Shown: positions 1 through 7,976 of the stretch, piece after piece
Numbering within the stretch: the first letter of the stretch is position 1
Layout: each line of letters begins with the position of its first letter
Source of the DNA: Aquimarina muelleri DSM 19832
GTDB lineage: Bacteria; Bacteroidota; Bacteroidia; Flavobacteriales; Flavobacteriaceae
Direction: 5' to 3'
Assembly: GCF_000430665.1 (NCBI RefSeq)
Contig: NZ_AUML01000038.1
Coordinates: forward strand, 1 to 53,042
DNA length: 53,042 nt
The notes under the pieces: model-generated
The model's database searches: none
The model's input: the letters and a program-made list of their open reading frames with translations, nothing else
Told to the model about the DNA's origin: nothing
Translations under genes and position numbers: made by a program

Positions 1-348
1 TTAGAGATATAAAGCAACAACTACATATTAAATCTTTTATCGGAACTACCCAAAATGCCGTGATGATACAAATTTGGACTGCTCTGATCACAATTCTTAT
101 CTTAAAAGCGTTAAAAACACAAGCAAAACATCCTTGGTACTTGTCTAATTTAGTAGCCTTCATAAGACTTAACCTTTTTGTAAAGGTTAACCTCCATAAA
201 TGGCTCGACAATCCGTTTCAGAAAAAGCAACCTCCGCCAAATCAATATATACAAGGGGTTCTTTTTTGAATATTTACTTAAATATAGCGATAGGTATGTA
301 AAATGGCTAAAATTTTTATGATACAAATTTATTTAGGACAGGATTGGT
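1..348 (+). mobile_element. 3' end of an IS4-type insertion sequence, cut by the window edge
   Basis: This is the right end of an insertion sequence whose transposase C-terminus runs off the window start. About 78 bases after the transposase stop, the inward-read sequence ACCAATCCTGTCCTAAAT (complement of about 331-348) resembles ACCAATAGCGTCCTAAAC at 52701-52718, which lies 5' of the second transposase. The pairing, about 14 of 18 identical, is the expected behaviour of terminal inverted repeats, so the element probably ends at 347-348. The exact boundary and any target duplication cannot be fixed because the other end of this copy lies outside the window. Confidence 0.75.
3..269 (+). CDS. 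IS4-type transposase, C-terminal fragment (5' truncated by window)
   Basis: The open frame continues from the window edge, reading RDIKQQLHIKSFIGTTQNAV and then about 69 more residues to the TGA at 267-269. The segments FIGTTQNAV, QIWTALI and HLSNLVAFIR-like YLSNLVAFIRLNLF, followed by a WLDNPF-like tail, are typical of the C-terminus of Bacteroidota IS4 transposases with an N-terminal DUF4372 and a DDE domain. The Met at 60 is internal and not a real start. The catalytic core is outside the window, so activity cannot be judged. The partner N-terminus at 52791 belongs to the same family. Confidence 0.8.
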   Translation, partial: RDIKQQLHIKSFIGTTQNAVMIQIWTALITILILKALKTQAKHPWYLSNLVAFIRLNLFVKVNLHKWLDNPFQKKQPPPNQYIQGVLF

Positions 349-398
349 AAGTAATCTATTTAATAACTTTCTAAAATAGAATTTTAGCAAAATAAAAT

Positions 399-406
399 TA
401 ACTTTG
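399..406 (+). promoter_or_regulatory. Bacteroidota -7 box upstream of the LETM1-related gene
   Basis: TAACTTTG matches the Bacteroidota TAnnTTTG consensus and lies 17 bases before the ATG at 424. I see no good -33 TTTG at the usual spacing, so this is a moderate call. It lies about 50 bases beyond the IS right end. Confidence 0.45.
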
Positions 407-423
407 CATCAAACTTTAACCAA

Positions 424-1611
424 ATGAATCCTTCAACTTCTGGTTGGATAGAAAAATTTTTACGAGAGCTAGATAGCCACACTCAAATGGCTAAATGGTC
501 GCTCGATGAGTTATATCTAAATCTTAGGAGAGTTGGTTTTATTTATGGCACTTCTGTAGATATCATATTAGATAAAAGCTCAGATATTATCTATTCTGAA
601 GAAGAAAAAACTAAAATCAACTTATTTGCTGCATTGGTTGTTACCTATTATGATACGATAGAAAACACCAATCAAAAGGACTGCATGGAAGCAATGCTTC
701 AGTTTTATAACTTTTTAGATACCAAAAAATCTTTTTTTTCTTTTAGTAATATTCTTCCTACTCAAATTAATGAGAAATTAGAAAAAATAATACATACCCG
801 CATACAAACAAACGAAACAATTCTAAAGAAAAACTTTAGTCATTTATTGACTAATGCTTTGCTTTTTATTGATGTATTAGCTTTTGAATATTTTTTAATA
901 CATGACAAAAATCCTTTTGATTATGCCGCAAAATTGGAAGAAACTTTAACTAATACTGTTTTTCTTGCTCTAAATTCTAAAAAAAAGAAAGATAAATACG
1001 ATGAACTTTTAGTTAAACTATTCTCTTCCTCTGTTAGATATACCAGTATTTCGACTGAAGAAAATGCTAGTTTTGATTATATAGAATTGGATTCTTATAC
1101 TGATGAAATCGAAAAAAAATATATACTAGATCTTACTAGTTTAGCTGTTTGGAATGATAAAGAGTTAGATAAAGGTGAATTAAGTTTCATGTCTGCCTTA
1201 GGGGCAGAATTACAGTTATCTAATACTACTGTTGAAGAGTCTATTGACTTGGTTAAAAAATTTATAGATAATCATAAAAATAAGATCTCATTCTTTAACT
1301 ATTCACATCCAGCATTACACTTTTATCAACAAACCTCAAAAACTGTTAGTTTTTTGGTTTTAAGAAACAAAAAACGTTTAATTAAAGAAATATCTGAGAG
1401 TAAGGATTTAATGATTTTGCTTGGACAATCTACCGTACGTGATTTATCTATAGAAGAAAAACAACAAGTAAAAAAACAATTATTAGATATTTGTAAAACT
1501 ATCCCTTCTTTGGCTATATTTATTCTTCCAGGAGGAAGTCTTTTACTTCCTTTATTAGTTAAGTTTATCCCTCAGTTATTACCCTCTGCTTTTAATGAAA
1601 ACAAAGGATAG
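424..1611 (+). CDS. LETM1-related protein (often annotated biofilm-associated)
   Basis: A 395-residue protein, mostly helical and without a signal peptide. The C-terminal hydrophobic segment (about residues 358-390, containing FILPGGSLLLPLLVKFIPQL) carries the Pro-Gly-Gly then LLPLL-K-P-LLPS pattern that links bacterial proteins of this type to the LETM1 domain of the mitochondrial ion-exchange protein. A middle stretch (about 233-262, LAVWNDKELDKGELSFM) resembles a TerB-like helical core with acidic residues. Flavobacterial homologues are commonly labelled LETM1-related biofilm-associated protein, but the biochemical role is unknown. The gene stands alone, 76 bases after the IS end and convergent with the next gene, separated from it by 9 bases. 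Confidence 0.75.
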   Translation: MNPSTSGWIEKFLRELDSHTQMAKWSLDELYLNLRRVGFIYGTSVDIILDKSSDIIYSEEEKTKINLFAALVVTYYDTIENTNQKDCMEAMLQFYNFLDTKKSFFSFSNILPTQINEKLEKIIHTRIQTNETILKKNFSHLLTNALLFIDVLAFEYFLIHDKNPFDYAAKLEETLTNTVFLALNSKKKKDKYDELLVKLFSSSVRYTSISTEENASFDYIELDSYTDEIEKKYILDLTSLAVWNDKELDKGELSFMSALGAELQLSNTTVEESIDLVKKFIDNHKNKISFFNYSHPALHFYQQTSKTVSFLVLRNKKRLIKEISESKDLMILLGQSTVRDLSIEEKQQVKKQLLDICKTIPSLAIFILPGGSLLLPLLVKFIPQLLPSAFNENKG

Positions 1612-1620
1612 CCTATATAA

Positions 1621-2244
1621 CTATATCTCTAATCTTTCGAGTTCTTTATAATTCTTTTTAAGCCTACGGGTTAAAATACCATATATCAACCTATAAAACA
1701 GCGCTATACCTGCTACAAAAACAGCGATTAAAATTAATGTTCCAACCAAAACAATCCAAATAGGAGGGTGATTTCCTACTGGTTGGTTTTTAAATTCTTC
1801 CGTAAAAAACAGAATATACCCCATGGTTACAATCATTGCTATGGTAAAAAAACCAATATTTACCCATATATATTGTTTTACAGTTCTTCTTGTCTTAATA
1901 ATATTTTCCATTAGTACTTTTGCAGAATCTGTAGCTTCAATTTTTTTATAATTTAAATAAAAACGGGTAATAAAATATATCAAAATACTATAAGATATAA
2001 CAGATGCTATTAAGGAAAATGTATCCATCCCTGGTTGTTCTACTTTTGCATACATTCCATTTAGCCTAACTAGGATATCTAAAGATGCCCATAATAGAAA
2101 TTCAATAATACTGATGATAAAAATCCATCGTACAATCGATGATGATTTTTTTAATATCATCGAATAAATTTCTTTATAGGATAGTTTAGGAAATCCACCT
2201 TCTTGCTTCTTCCAGTCCTTTTTTAACAATTCTAATTCATCCAT
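1621..2244 (-). CDS. Four-helix membrane protein encoded with the ECF sigma factor
   Basis: A 207-residue protein with a short hydrophilic N-terminus (ELELLKKDWKKQE) and about four transmembrane helices, near residues 37-57, 78-98, 127-147 and 160-183. It starts four bases after the sigma-factor stop on the same strand, so the two are almost certainly co-transcribed. By position it is a candidate membrane anti-sigma or sensor partner, although I see no zinc-binding anti-sigma motif. Homologues in flavobacteria are usually hypothetical and have sometimes been misnamed as a carotene monooxygenase. The function is inferred from context only. Confidence 0.65.
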   Translation of the reverse strand: MDELELLKKDWKKQEGGFPKLSYKEIYSMILKKSSSIVRWIFIISIIEFLLWASLDILVRLNGMYAKVEQPGMDTFSLIASVISYSILIYFITRFYLNYKKIEATDSAKVLMENIIKTRRTVKQYIWVNIGFFTIAMIVTMGYILFFTEEFKNQPVGNHPPIWIVLVGTLILIAVFVAGIALFYRLIYGILTRRLKKNYKELERLEI

Positions 2245-2248
2245 ATAG

Positions 2249-2743
2249 TTACGGATTTAATATTTTTTGCAATTTTGTTTTTATTCTATTCATTTTTACT
2301 CGGGCGTTTACTTCACTAATCCCCATAGTATCTGCTATTTCTTTATAAGACTTATCTTCTAGGTACAAAAAAATTAATGCTTTTTCTATATCATTAAGTT
2401 GTTTTACTGCAGCATACATTAATTTTAATTGTTGCTCTATTTCATCGTCATATTCTTCTACCTTTAACCTAAAATTTATAGTATCCAGATCAGTAGTCTT
2501 AATACTCCTTTTAGATTTTCTGTACAAAGTAATTGCTGTATTTAAAGCAACTCTATACATCCAGGTACTAAACTTTGCATCTCCTCTAAACTTAGGATAT
2601 GCTTTCCAAAGTTGTATCGTTATTTCTTGAAACAAATCATTATGTGAATCTTGATCATTGGTATATATCCTACATACCTTATGCACAATATTCTGATTCT
2701 GCTCGAGATTGGTTACAAAACTATGTTCTAATTCTTTATCCAC
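2249..2743 (-). CDS. ECF-type RNA polymerase sigma factor
   Basis: A 164-residue sigma-70 family protein of the extracytoplasmic-function size class. Region 2 is visible at about residues 22-80 (DLFQEITIQLWKAYPKFRGD then FSTWMYRVALNTAI). Region 4 is at about 112-160 (LIFLYLEDKSYKEIADTMG then ISEVNARVKMNRIKTKLQ), forming the -35-recognising helix-turn-helix. Four bases separate it from the downstream membrane protein. The 143-base gap to the divergent NADH dehydrogenase holds both promoters. The target regulon is not evident from the window. Confidence 0.88.
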   Translation of the reverse strand: MDKELEHSFVTNLEQNQNIVHKVCRIYTNDQDSHNDLFQEITIQLWKAYPKFRGDAKFSTWMYRVALNTAITLYRKSKRSIKTTDLDTINFRLKVEEYDDEIEQQLKLMYAAVKQLNDIEKALIFLYLEDKSYKEIADTMGISEVNARVKMNRIKTKLQKILNP

Positions 2744-2860
2744 TTTGGTGTGTTACATCTTATATGTAGCTAAGAAAACATTTATGTTACATAAAAATAT
2801 AAATCTATATTAATTAAACATATAAACCTGCTATTATTAGGGTATTTACTCCTATCATTT

Positions 2861-2868
2861 TATCTTTG
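2861..2868 (+). promoter_or_regulatory. -7 box upstream of the type II NADH dehydrogenase
   Basis: TATCTTTG is a perfect TAnnTTTG match, 18 bases before the ATG at 2887. The -33 element is not clear. It lies in the divergent region shared with the sigma-factor gene. Confidence 0.5.
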
Positions 2869-2886
2869 TAAAACAATATATAGTAT

Positions 2887-4182
2887 ATGAATATTCCTTC
2901 TACTAGTTTACCTAGATTAGTTATTATTGGCGGTGGTTTTGCTGGAGTTGCACTAGCTAGACAAATGATTAAAGAAGACGTGCAACTAGTATTATTAGAC
3001 AGGCATAATTACCATACTTTTCAACCTTTACTTTATCAAGTATCCACTTCCTCTTTAGAACCAGACTCTATTGCATATCCACTTCGAAAAATTATAAAGA
3101 GGGGCAAAAATTCTTATTTTAGAATGGCAGAGGTTGATTCTATAGATCCTAAAAAACAAATTATAGATACCAATATTGGTAGTATATCTTATGACTATCT
3201 TGTTATTGCGACAGGAGCTAAAACTAATTTTTTTGGCAACACCACGATAGAGAGCAATGCTATGCGAATGAAAAATCTACCACAGGCTTTAAATTTGCGT
3301 AGTTTATTATTAGAAAACCTAGAGCAAGCAGTAATTACTACAGATCCCGAAGAAAGAAAAGAACTCTTGCGCTTTGTACTTGCAGGGGCTGGTCCTACTG
3401 GAGTTGAATTAGCAGGAGGAATTGCAGAATTAAAACTAAATGTCCTGCCTAAGGATTATCCAGATATGGATTTTGATGTTATGGAAATCCACTTAATAGA
3501 AGGAGCTTCTCGAGTGTTACCCCCTATGAGTGAATTTGCTTCTAAAAAAGCTACAAAGTTTTTAAAAAAAATGGGAGTGCATATACATACCAGTACCCAA
3601 GTAACTAATTATGAAAACAATCTGGTAAGTACTAACACCAATTTATCTCTTAAAACGGCTACTTTTATTTGGTCTGCGGGAGTTACAGGAGCACCCGTAT
3701 CAGGTATAAATGCAGAATCTTTAATCCCAAGAGCTAATCGATATAAAGTAAATGAGTACAACCAAATCGAAGGTTATGATACTATTTTTGCTATTGGAGA
3801 TATTTCTGTTATGGAAACGGCGAACTATCCAAAAGGGCATCCTATGGTAGCACAACCTGCAATACAGCAAGGATCTCATTTAGCTAAAAACTTAAAACGC
3901 CTTTTAAAAGGTAAAAAGATGACTCCTTTTATATATTTTGATAAAGGTTCCATGGCTACTATTGGCCGTAATAAGGCTGTAGTTGATATAGGTAAATTTC
4001 AATTTGGCGGTTTTTTTGCATGGTTTATTTGGATGTTTATTCACTTATGGTTTTTGGTTGGATTCAGAAATCGATTCGTCACTTTTTTTAACTGGTCCTA
4101 TAACTATATAAATTATGACAAAGCTGCCCGTTTAATTGTAAGACCTTTTAAAAATAAAGAAGACATTATAGATCGAGTATAA
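2887..4182 (+). CDS. ndh: Type II NADH:quinone oxidoreductase (NDH-2)
   Basis: A 431-residue FAD-dependent, non-proton-pumping dehydrogenase that passes electrons from NADH to the quinone pool at the inner membrane. The FAD-binding GGGFAG is at residues 15-20 after a beta strand. HNYHTFQPLLYQV follows at about 40-52, a hallmark of this family. The NAD-binding GAGPTG lies near 167-172, and the AIGDIS motif that contacts FAD is near 303. The C-terminus is aromatic and hydrophobic (WFIWMFIHLWFLVGF), fitting membrane attachment. It is monocistronic and followed by a strong terminator at 4202. Confidence 0.88.
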   Translation: MNIPSTSLPRLVIIGGGFAGVALARQMIKEDVQLVLLDRHNYHTFQPLLYQVSTSSLEPDSIAYPLRKIIKRGKNSYFRMAEVDSIDPKKQIIDTNIGSISYDYLVIATGAKTNFFGNTTIESNAMRMKNLPQALNLRSLLLENLEQAVITTDPEERKELLRFVLAGAGPTGVELAGGIAELKLNVLPKDYPDMDFDVMEIHLIEGASRVLPPMSEFASKKATKFLKKMGVHIHTSTQVTNYENNLVSTNTNLSLKTATFIWSAGVTGAPVSGINAESLIPRANRYKVNEYNQIEGYDTIFAIGDISVMETANYPKGHPMVAQPAIQQGSHLAKNLKRLLKGKKMTPFIYFDKGSMATIGRNKAVVDIGKFQFGGFFAWFIWMFIHLWFLVGFRNRFVTFFNWSYNYINYDKAARLIVRPFKNKEDIIDRV

Positions 4183-4201
4183 ATACTAATCGTATTTTTT
4201 C

Positions 4202-4244
4202 ACATTCAAGCTTGAGTAAAAAAACTCAAGCTTGAATGTTTTTT
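4202..4244 (+). terminator. Rho-independent terminator after ndh
   Basis: A perfect 16-base stem (ACATTCAAGCTTGAGT at 4202-4217 with its complement at 4224-4239), a six-A loop and a T run to 4244. It is 20 bases beyond the ndh stop. Confidence 0.85.
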
Positions 4245-4430
4245 AATATAACATTCTCTTTATTTTCTTCTTAATCGTGTATTCTTATATTCATACCAAT
4301 TATCACTCGAATTTATAGTAAAAGGTAATCCTATTTCAATTTATCTTCGTTTTTCTACAGTTCGGTAAGATTCAATTCTATTTCATGTGTATATGTCAGA
4401 CTTTTGATCTGTAAACAAAAAAATGTACAC

Positions 4431-6587
4431 ATGAAACTACTATTATATCTTATTTTATTAGTATTCCTATTTTGCACTTCGAATGCGCAAACCACTATCT
4501 CCGGAAAAGTAACAGATCCTGCGGGAACTGCAATCCAAGGAGCTAATGTGTACTTAGATGGCACATACGATGGCGGATCTACTAATGATAATGGTATTTT
4601 TTCTTTTACTACAACTGAGAAAAGTATACAGACCTTACTAGTTTCTTTTTTATCCTTTGAAACCTTTTCTATAACTACTACTATTTTAGAAATGAAAGAT
4701 TTAAAAATTAGATTAAAAGAAGACGTAAATTCATTAGATAGTGTACTACTAAATGCAGGAACATTTTCTGCGGGAGACAACAGTAAAGCATCTGTACTTA
4801 CTCCTATGGATATAGTCACTACAGCAGGGGCAGCGGGTGATTTTATCGGTGCATTACAAACCTTGCCAGGCACCTCTAACGTGTCTGAAGATGGCAGACT
4901 TTTTGTTCGCGGAGGAGACGCTAAAGAAACTAATATATATATAGATGGACTTCGGGTTTTTCAACCATTTAATCCTACTGCCAATAATATCCCTACCAGA
5001 GGTCGATTCTCTTCTTTTCTTTTTAATGGTACTAATTTTTCTACAGGAGGATACTCTGCAGAATTTGGAGATGCATTATCCAGTGTTTTATTATTAAATA
5101 CTATAGATGAACCCGATCAAAAAAAAACAGAGCTTCAGTTAATAAATGTAGGGTTAGGTGCAGAAAATACACAAAAATGGAATAAAAATTCTTTAAGTAT
5201 TAATTCTTTTTATTTGAATTTGAAACCATATCAGGAAATCATATCTCAACGTATAGATTGGATAAAACCTTATGAGTCTTTATCTGGTGAAACGGTATAC
5301 CGACATGTTTTTGACAAAGGACTTTTAAAAATTTATGGAGGATTAAGTTATAGTAATTTTGATCTTATACAAGAAGATATTAATAGGATTAATGGAATTA
5401 ACTTTGCCCTTAAAAACCGAAATACCTATATCAACACCTCTTATAATGGAGATTTAGCCCCCGATTGGAAAATTAGTGCCGGAACAAGTTTTGCAAATGA
5501 TCACAACGACATTAAAATCGACAATACTACTGTGGATAACGAAGATAATAGTTTTCACTTTAAAGTAAAACTTAGAAAAAGGTTTAGTAATCGATTTAAA
5601 CTTAATTTTGGAGCAGAACAATTTATAAGTTCCTTTTCTGAAAAAGCAACAACTACTGATTTTGGAACTTTTAGATCTGCTTTTAACAACAATAGTACTG
5701 CTGCCTTTGCCGAAGGAAACATATTTTTTAGTAAAAAGCTAGCTATGCAAATAGGAGTTAGAGGAGTACATAATACTTTAATAGATGTTACCAAAATTTC
5801 TCCCAGAGCGTCTTTAGCATACAAAACCTCTTCTAAATCACAAATATCCTTAGCGTACGGTGATTTTTATCAAACAGCACAACAAGAAATCTTAAAATAT
5901 ACTGCAGACCTAGAACCTGAAAAATCATCCCACTATATATTTAATTATCTATACCAAAACAACAATAGAACTTTTAGAGCTGAAGGATATTATAAATCGT
6001 ATGATGTCCTAATTAAATACAATACCAATACTCCAGAGTTTAATAGCATGTATACCAATAATGGTAGTGGTTACGCTAGTGGTGTTGATGTTTTTTGGAG
6101 AGACAATAAATCTATCAAAAATTTAGAATACTGGCTAAGCTATTCTTATTTAGACACCAAACGAGATTATAAAAATTTCCCAACCAAAGCAACACCCAAT
6201 TTTGCTGCAAAGCACAATGTCTCGTTAGTTACTAAATACTGGGTCCAAGATTGGAAATCTTTACTAAGTACTACCTATAATTTTGCCTCTGGCAGACCAT
6301 ACAATAACCCTAATCAATCTGTTTTTCAAAATAGTAAAACCAAAACTTTTAACTCTGTAGATGTAAGTTGGGCATATTTAATAAGTCAACAAAAAATATT
6401 GTATGTATCTGTATCTAATGTTTTAGGATTTGATAATGTTTTTAACTATCAATATGCAAATACTCCTAATACAAACGGAAATTTTTCTAGACGAACCATA
6501 CGTCCTAATGCAGATCGGTTTTTTATTGTCGGTTTTTTCTGGACCATAAGTGATAACAAAACCGATAATCAATTAGATAACTTATAA
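4431..6587 (+). CDS. TonB-dependent outer-membrane receptor with carboxypeptidase-like N-terminal domain
   Basis: About 718 residues from the ATG at 4431. I prefer this start to the in-frame ATG at 4404 because it gives a clean signal peptide (MKLLLYLILLVFLF, cleaved after SNA). A carboxypeptidase-D regulatory-like domain follows (ISGKVTDPAGTAIQGANVYL, about residues 22-100), then a plug domain with LPGTSNVSEDGRLFVRGGD and IYIDGLRV, and a long beta-barrel. The substrate is unknown; there is no SusD partner, so it is not a canonical SusC pair. The downstream DUF2141 gene is 29 bases away and probably co-transcribed. Confidence 0.82.
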   Translation: MKLLLYLILLVFLFCTSNAQTTISGKVTDPAGTAIQGANVYLDGTYDGGSTNDNGIFSFTTTEKSIQTLLVSFLSFETFSITTTILEMKDLKIRLKEDVNSLDSVLLNAGTFSAGDNSKASVLTPMDIVTTAGAAGDFIGALQTLPGTSNVSEDGRLFVRGGDAKETNIYIDGLRVFQPFNPTANNIPTRGRFSSFLFNGTNFSTGGYSAEFGDALSSVLLLNTIDEPDQKKTELQLINVGLGAENTQKWNKNSLSINSFYLNLKPYQEIISQRIDWIKPYESLSGETVYRHVFDKGLLKIYGGLSYSNFDLIQEDINRINGINFALKNRNTYINTSYNGDLAPDWKISAGTSFANDHNDIKIDNTTVDNEDNSFHFKVKLRKRFSNRFKLNFGAEQFISSFSEKATTTDFGTFRSAFNNNSTAAFAEGNIFFSKKLAMQIGVRGVHNTLIDVTKISPRASLAYKTSSKSQISLAYGDFYQTAQQEILKYTADLEPEKSSHYIFNYLYQNNNRTFRAEGYYKSYDVLIKYNTNTPEFNSMYTNNGSGYASGVDVFWRDNKSIKNLEYWLSYSYLDTKRDYKNFPTKATPNFAAKHNVSLVTKYWVQDWKSLLSTTYNFASGRPYNNPNQSVFQNSKTKTFNSVDVSWAYLISQQKILYVSVSNVLGFDNVFNYQYANTPNTNGNFSRRTIRPNADRFFIVGFFWTISDNKTDNQLDNL

Positions 6588-6616
6588 AAGTTACTTAAAC
6601 TAAAACACAAACTATT

Positions 6617-7042
6617 ATGAGAACTTTAAAATTCACTACTCTCCTATTACTCCTGTTATTTGCAAAAACAACTATTCTTGCTCAAGAACAAGAACATTCT
6701 CTAACCGTTACTATATCTAATATAGAATCAAACGAAGGAACCATACAGGTTGGTCTGTACAATAGTAAAAGTAGTTTTTTAAACATCCCCTATACATCTA
6801 CCAGCATACAGGCTAAAAAAGGAAGTCTGCAAATTGCTTTTAAAAATGTTCCAAAGGGAACATATGCTATTTCATTATATCATGATAAAGATAATAACAA
6901 GAAGCTTAACACTTTTTTTAAAATCCCTACAGAGCCTTATGGGGTAAGCAATAATGCTAAAGGTAAGTTTGGTCCACCAAATTGGGAAGAAGCTAAGTTC
7001 TCTATTTTGGATAAGAACACCTCGCAATCTATCCAATTATAG
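6617..7042 (+). CDS. DUF2141 domain secreted protein
   Basis: A 141-residue protein with a signal peptide (MRTLKFTTLLLLLLFAKTTILA, cleaved before QEQEH). The rest is one beta-rich DUF2141 domain: ltVTISNIESNEGTIQVGLYN near residues 29-50, then VPKGTYAISLYHDKDNNKKL near 82-101 and the family hallmark EPYGVSNNAKGKFGPPNWEEA near 105-125. The domain is common in Bacteroidota, and its role is not established. Its position just after the TonB receptor suggests a periplasmic or surface accessory protein for that receptor, which is inference from linkage only. Confidence 0.8.
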   Translation: MRTLKFTTLLLLLLFAKTTILAQEQEHSLTVTISNIESNEGTIQVGLYNSKSSFLNIPYTSTSIQAKKGSLQIAFKNVPKGTYAISLYHDKDNNKKLNTFFKIPTEPYGVSNNAKGKFGPPNWEEAKFSILDKNTSQSIQL

Positions 7043-7130
7043 ATGTATTTACATTTCATCCATTAAAAAATACACTTTGGTCATAAATTTTTTAAAAAGA
7101 TCTGCATCCTAATGATCTTTACAGTAATAA

Positions 7131-7173
7131 AATCAATAACCTCGGAGCAAGCCCAAGAGGTATGCTTCAAAAA
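7131..7173 (+). repeat. Partial copy 1 of a dispersed hairpin repeat
   Basis: This segment (AATCAATAACCTCGGAGCAA, then the GAGGTATGCTTC block) matches the first 40 or so bases of the full repeat at 7817-7921. It stops in an A-rich stretch 13 bases before the TPR gene start. The first hairpin is damaged here because its right arm has lost the CCGA. The next copy lies just downstream of the same gene. Confidence 0.75.
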
Positions 7174-7186
7174 AAATTACACCATC

Positions 7187-7810
7187 ATGAAAACAATTTT
7201 AATACTACTCACTTTTTTAACCTTAACTGCCATTAATGCACAATCTTCTTATGAAAAAGGGATGAATAAAGCTTTTGAACTTTGGAAAAACAATACTCCA
7301 GAAGAAGCAATTAATATGTTTGAGCGCATTGCCAAAGCAGAAAAAGAAAACTGGCTACCATATTATTATGCTGCCCAAATACATATTACTTCAACTTTTG
7401 GTAGTAAAGATGCCGAAGCTATAGAATCCAGATTAAAAAAAGCACAAGAATATCTAAATGAGTCTAAAACTATTGCTAAAGAAAATGCCGAAATATATAT
7501 TATGGAAGCCCTTTTAAACACCGCATACGTAGCTTATAACCCTTCTGTATATGGCATGACGCATTCTGCCAAAGTAGAACAGTTATATCAAAAAGCAAAA
7601 GCATTAGAACCAAAAAACCCAAGAGCTGTATTATACCATGCCGAATGGAAAATGGGAAGTGCTAAATTTTTTGGAAGTGACCCAAAAGCCTTTTGTCCTG
7701 AGGTAGAAAAAGCTATATTGTATTTTGAAAACGAAACACAGGATATTCCATTTTACCCAAAATGGGGTAAAAATGAAGTGAAACGTGTTCAGAAAAACTG
7801 TAAAGGATAA
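7187..7810 (+). CDS. TPR-like periplasmic protein
   Basis: A 207-residue protein from the ATG at 7187, where a signal peptide begins (MKTILILLTFLTLTAINAQS). The longer frame from 7112 translates the upstream repeat and is rejected. The mature part is helical with tetratricopeptide-like units, such as MNKAFELWKNNTPEEAINMF, ENWLPYYYAAQIHI and VEQLYQKAKALEPKNPRAVLY. Such repeats mediate protein contacts, and no enzymatic motif is visible. The gene sits between two direct copies of the dispersed hairpin repeat (7131-7173 and 7817-7921), which may mark a past insertion or rearrangement. Confidence 0.75.
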   Translation: MKTILILLTFLTLTAINAQSSYEKGMNKAFELWKNNTPEEAINMFERIAKAEKENWLPYYYAAQIHITSTFGSKDAEAIESRLKKAQEYLNESKTIAKENAEIYIMEALLNTAYVAYNPSVYGMTHSAKVEQLYQKAKALEPKNPRAVLYHAEWKMGSAKFFGSDPKAFCPEVEKAILYFENETQDIPFYPKWGKNEVKRVQKNCKG

Positions 7811-7816
7811 TTTTGC

Positions 7817-7921
7817 AAATCAATAACCTCGGAGCAAGCTCACGAGGTATGCTTCCGAAAATATATTTTGTTTTCGAGACAAGCCTCGAGAGAATTAAAC
7901 TCCACAATGTGGATTAAAACC
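7817..7921 (+). repeat. Full copy 2 of a dispersed hairpin repeat
   Basis: About 105 bases with three successive hairpins. The first pairs TCGGAGCA with TGCTTCCGA with one bulged T, and encloses a smaller GAGC/GCTC stem. The second is TCGAGACAAGCCTCGA, nearly a perfect palindrome. The third is centred on CCACAATGTGG inside TTAA flanks. It begins 7 bases after the TPR stop and ends 55 bases before the kinase start. The best match is at 26010-26120. Confidence 0.85.
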
Positions 7922-7976
7922 AGCTTTTGATTAAAATCAAACCTTTAATGGGACTCTAAAATAAAAAGAAATATAA

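Noticed and set aside
60..269. The 69-residue ORF at 60-269 as an independent gene
   Set aside because: The frame is open from the window edge and encodes the C-terminus of a transposase; the Met is internal.
7112..7186. Upstream start for the TPR gene
   Set aside because: It translates the repeat sequence and would put a charged stretch before the signal peptide.
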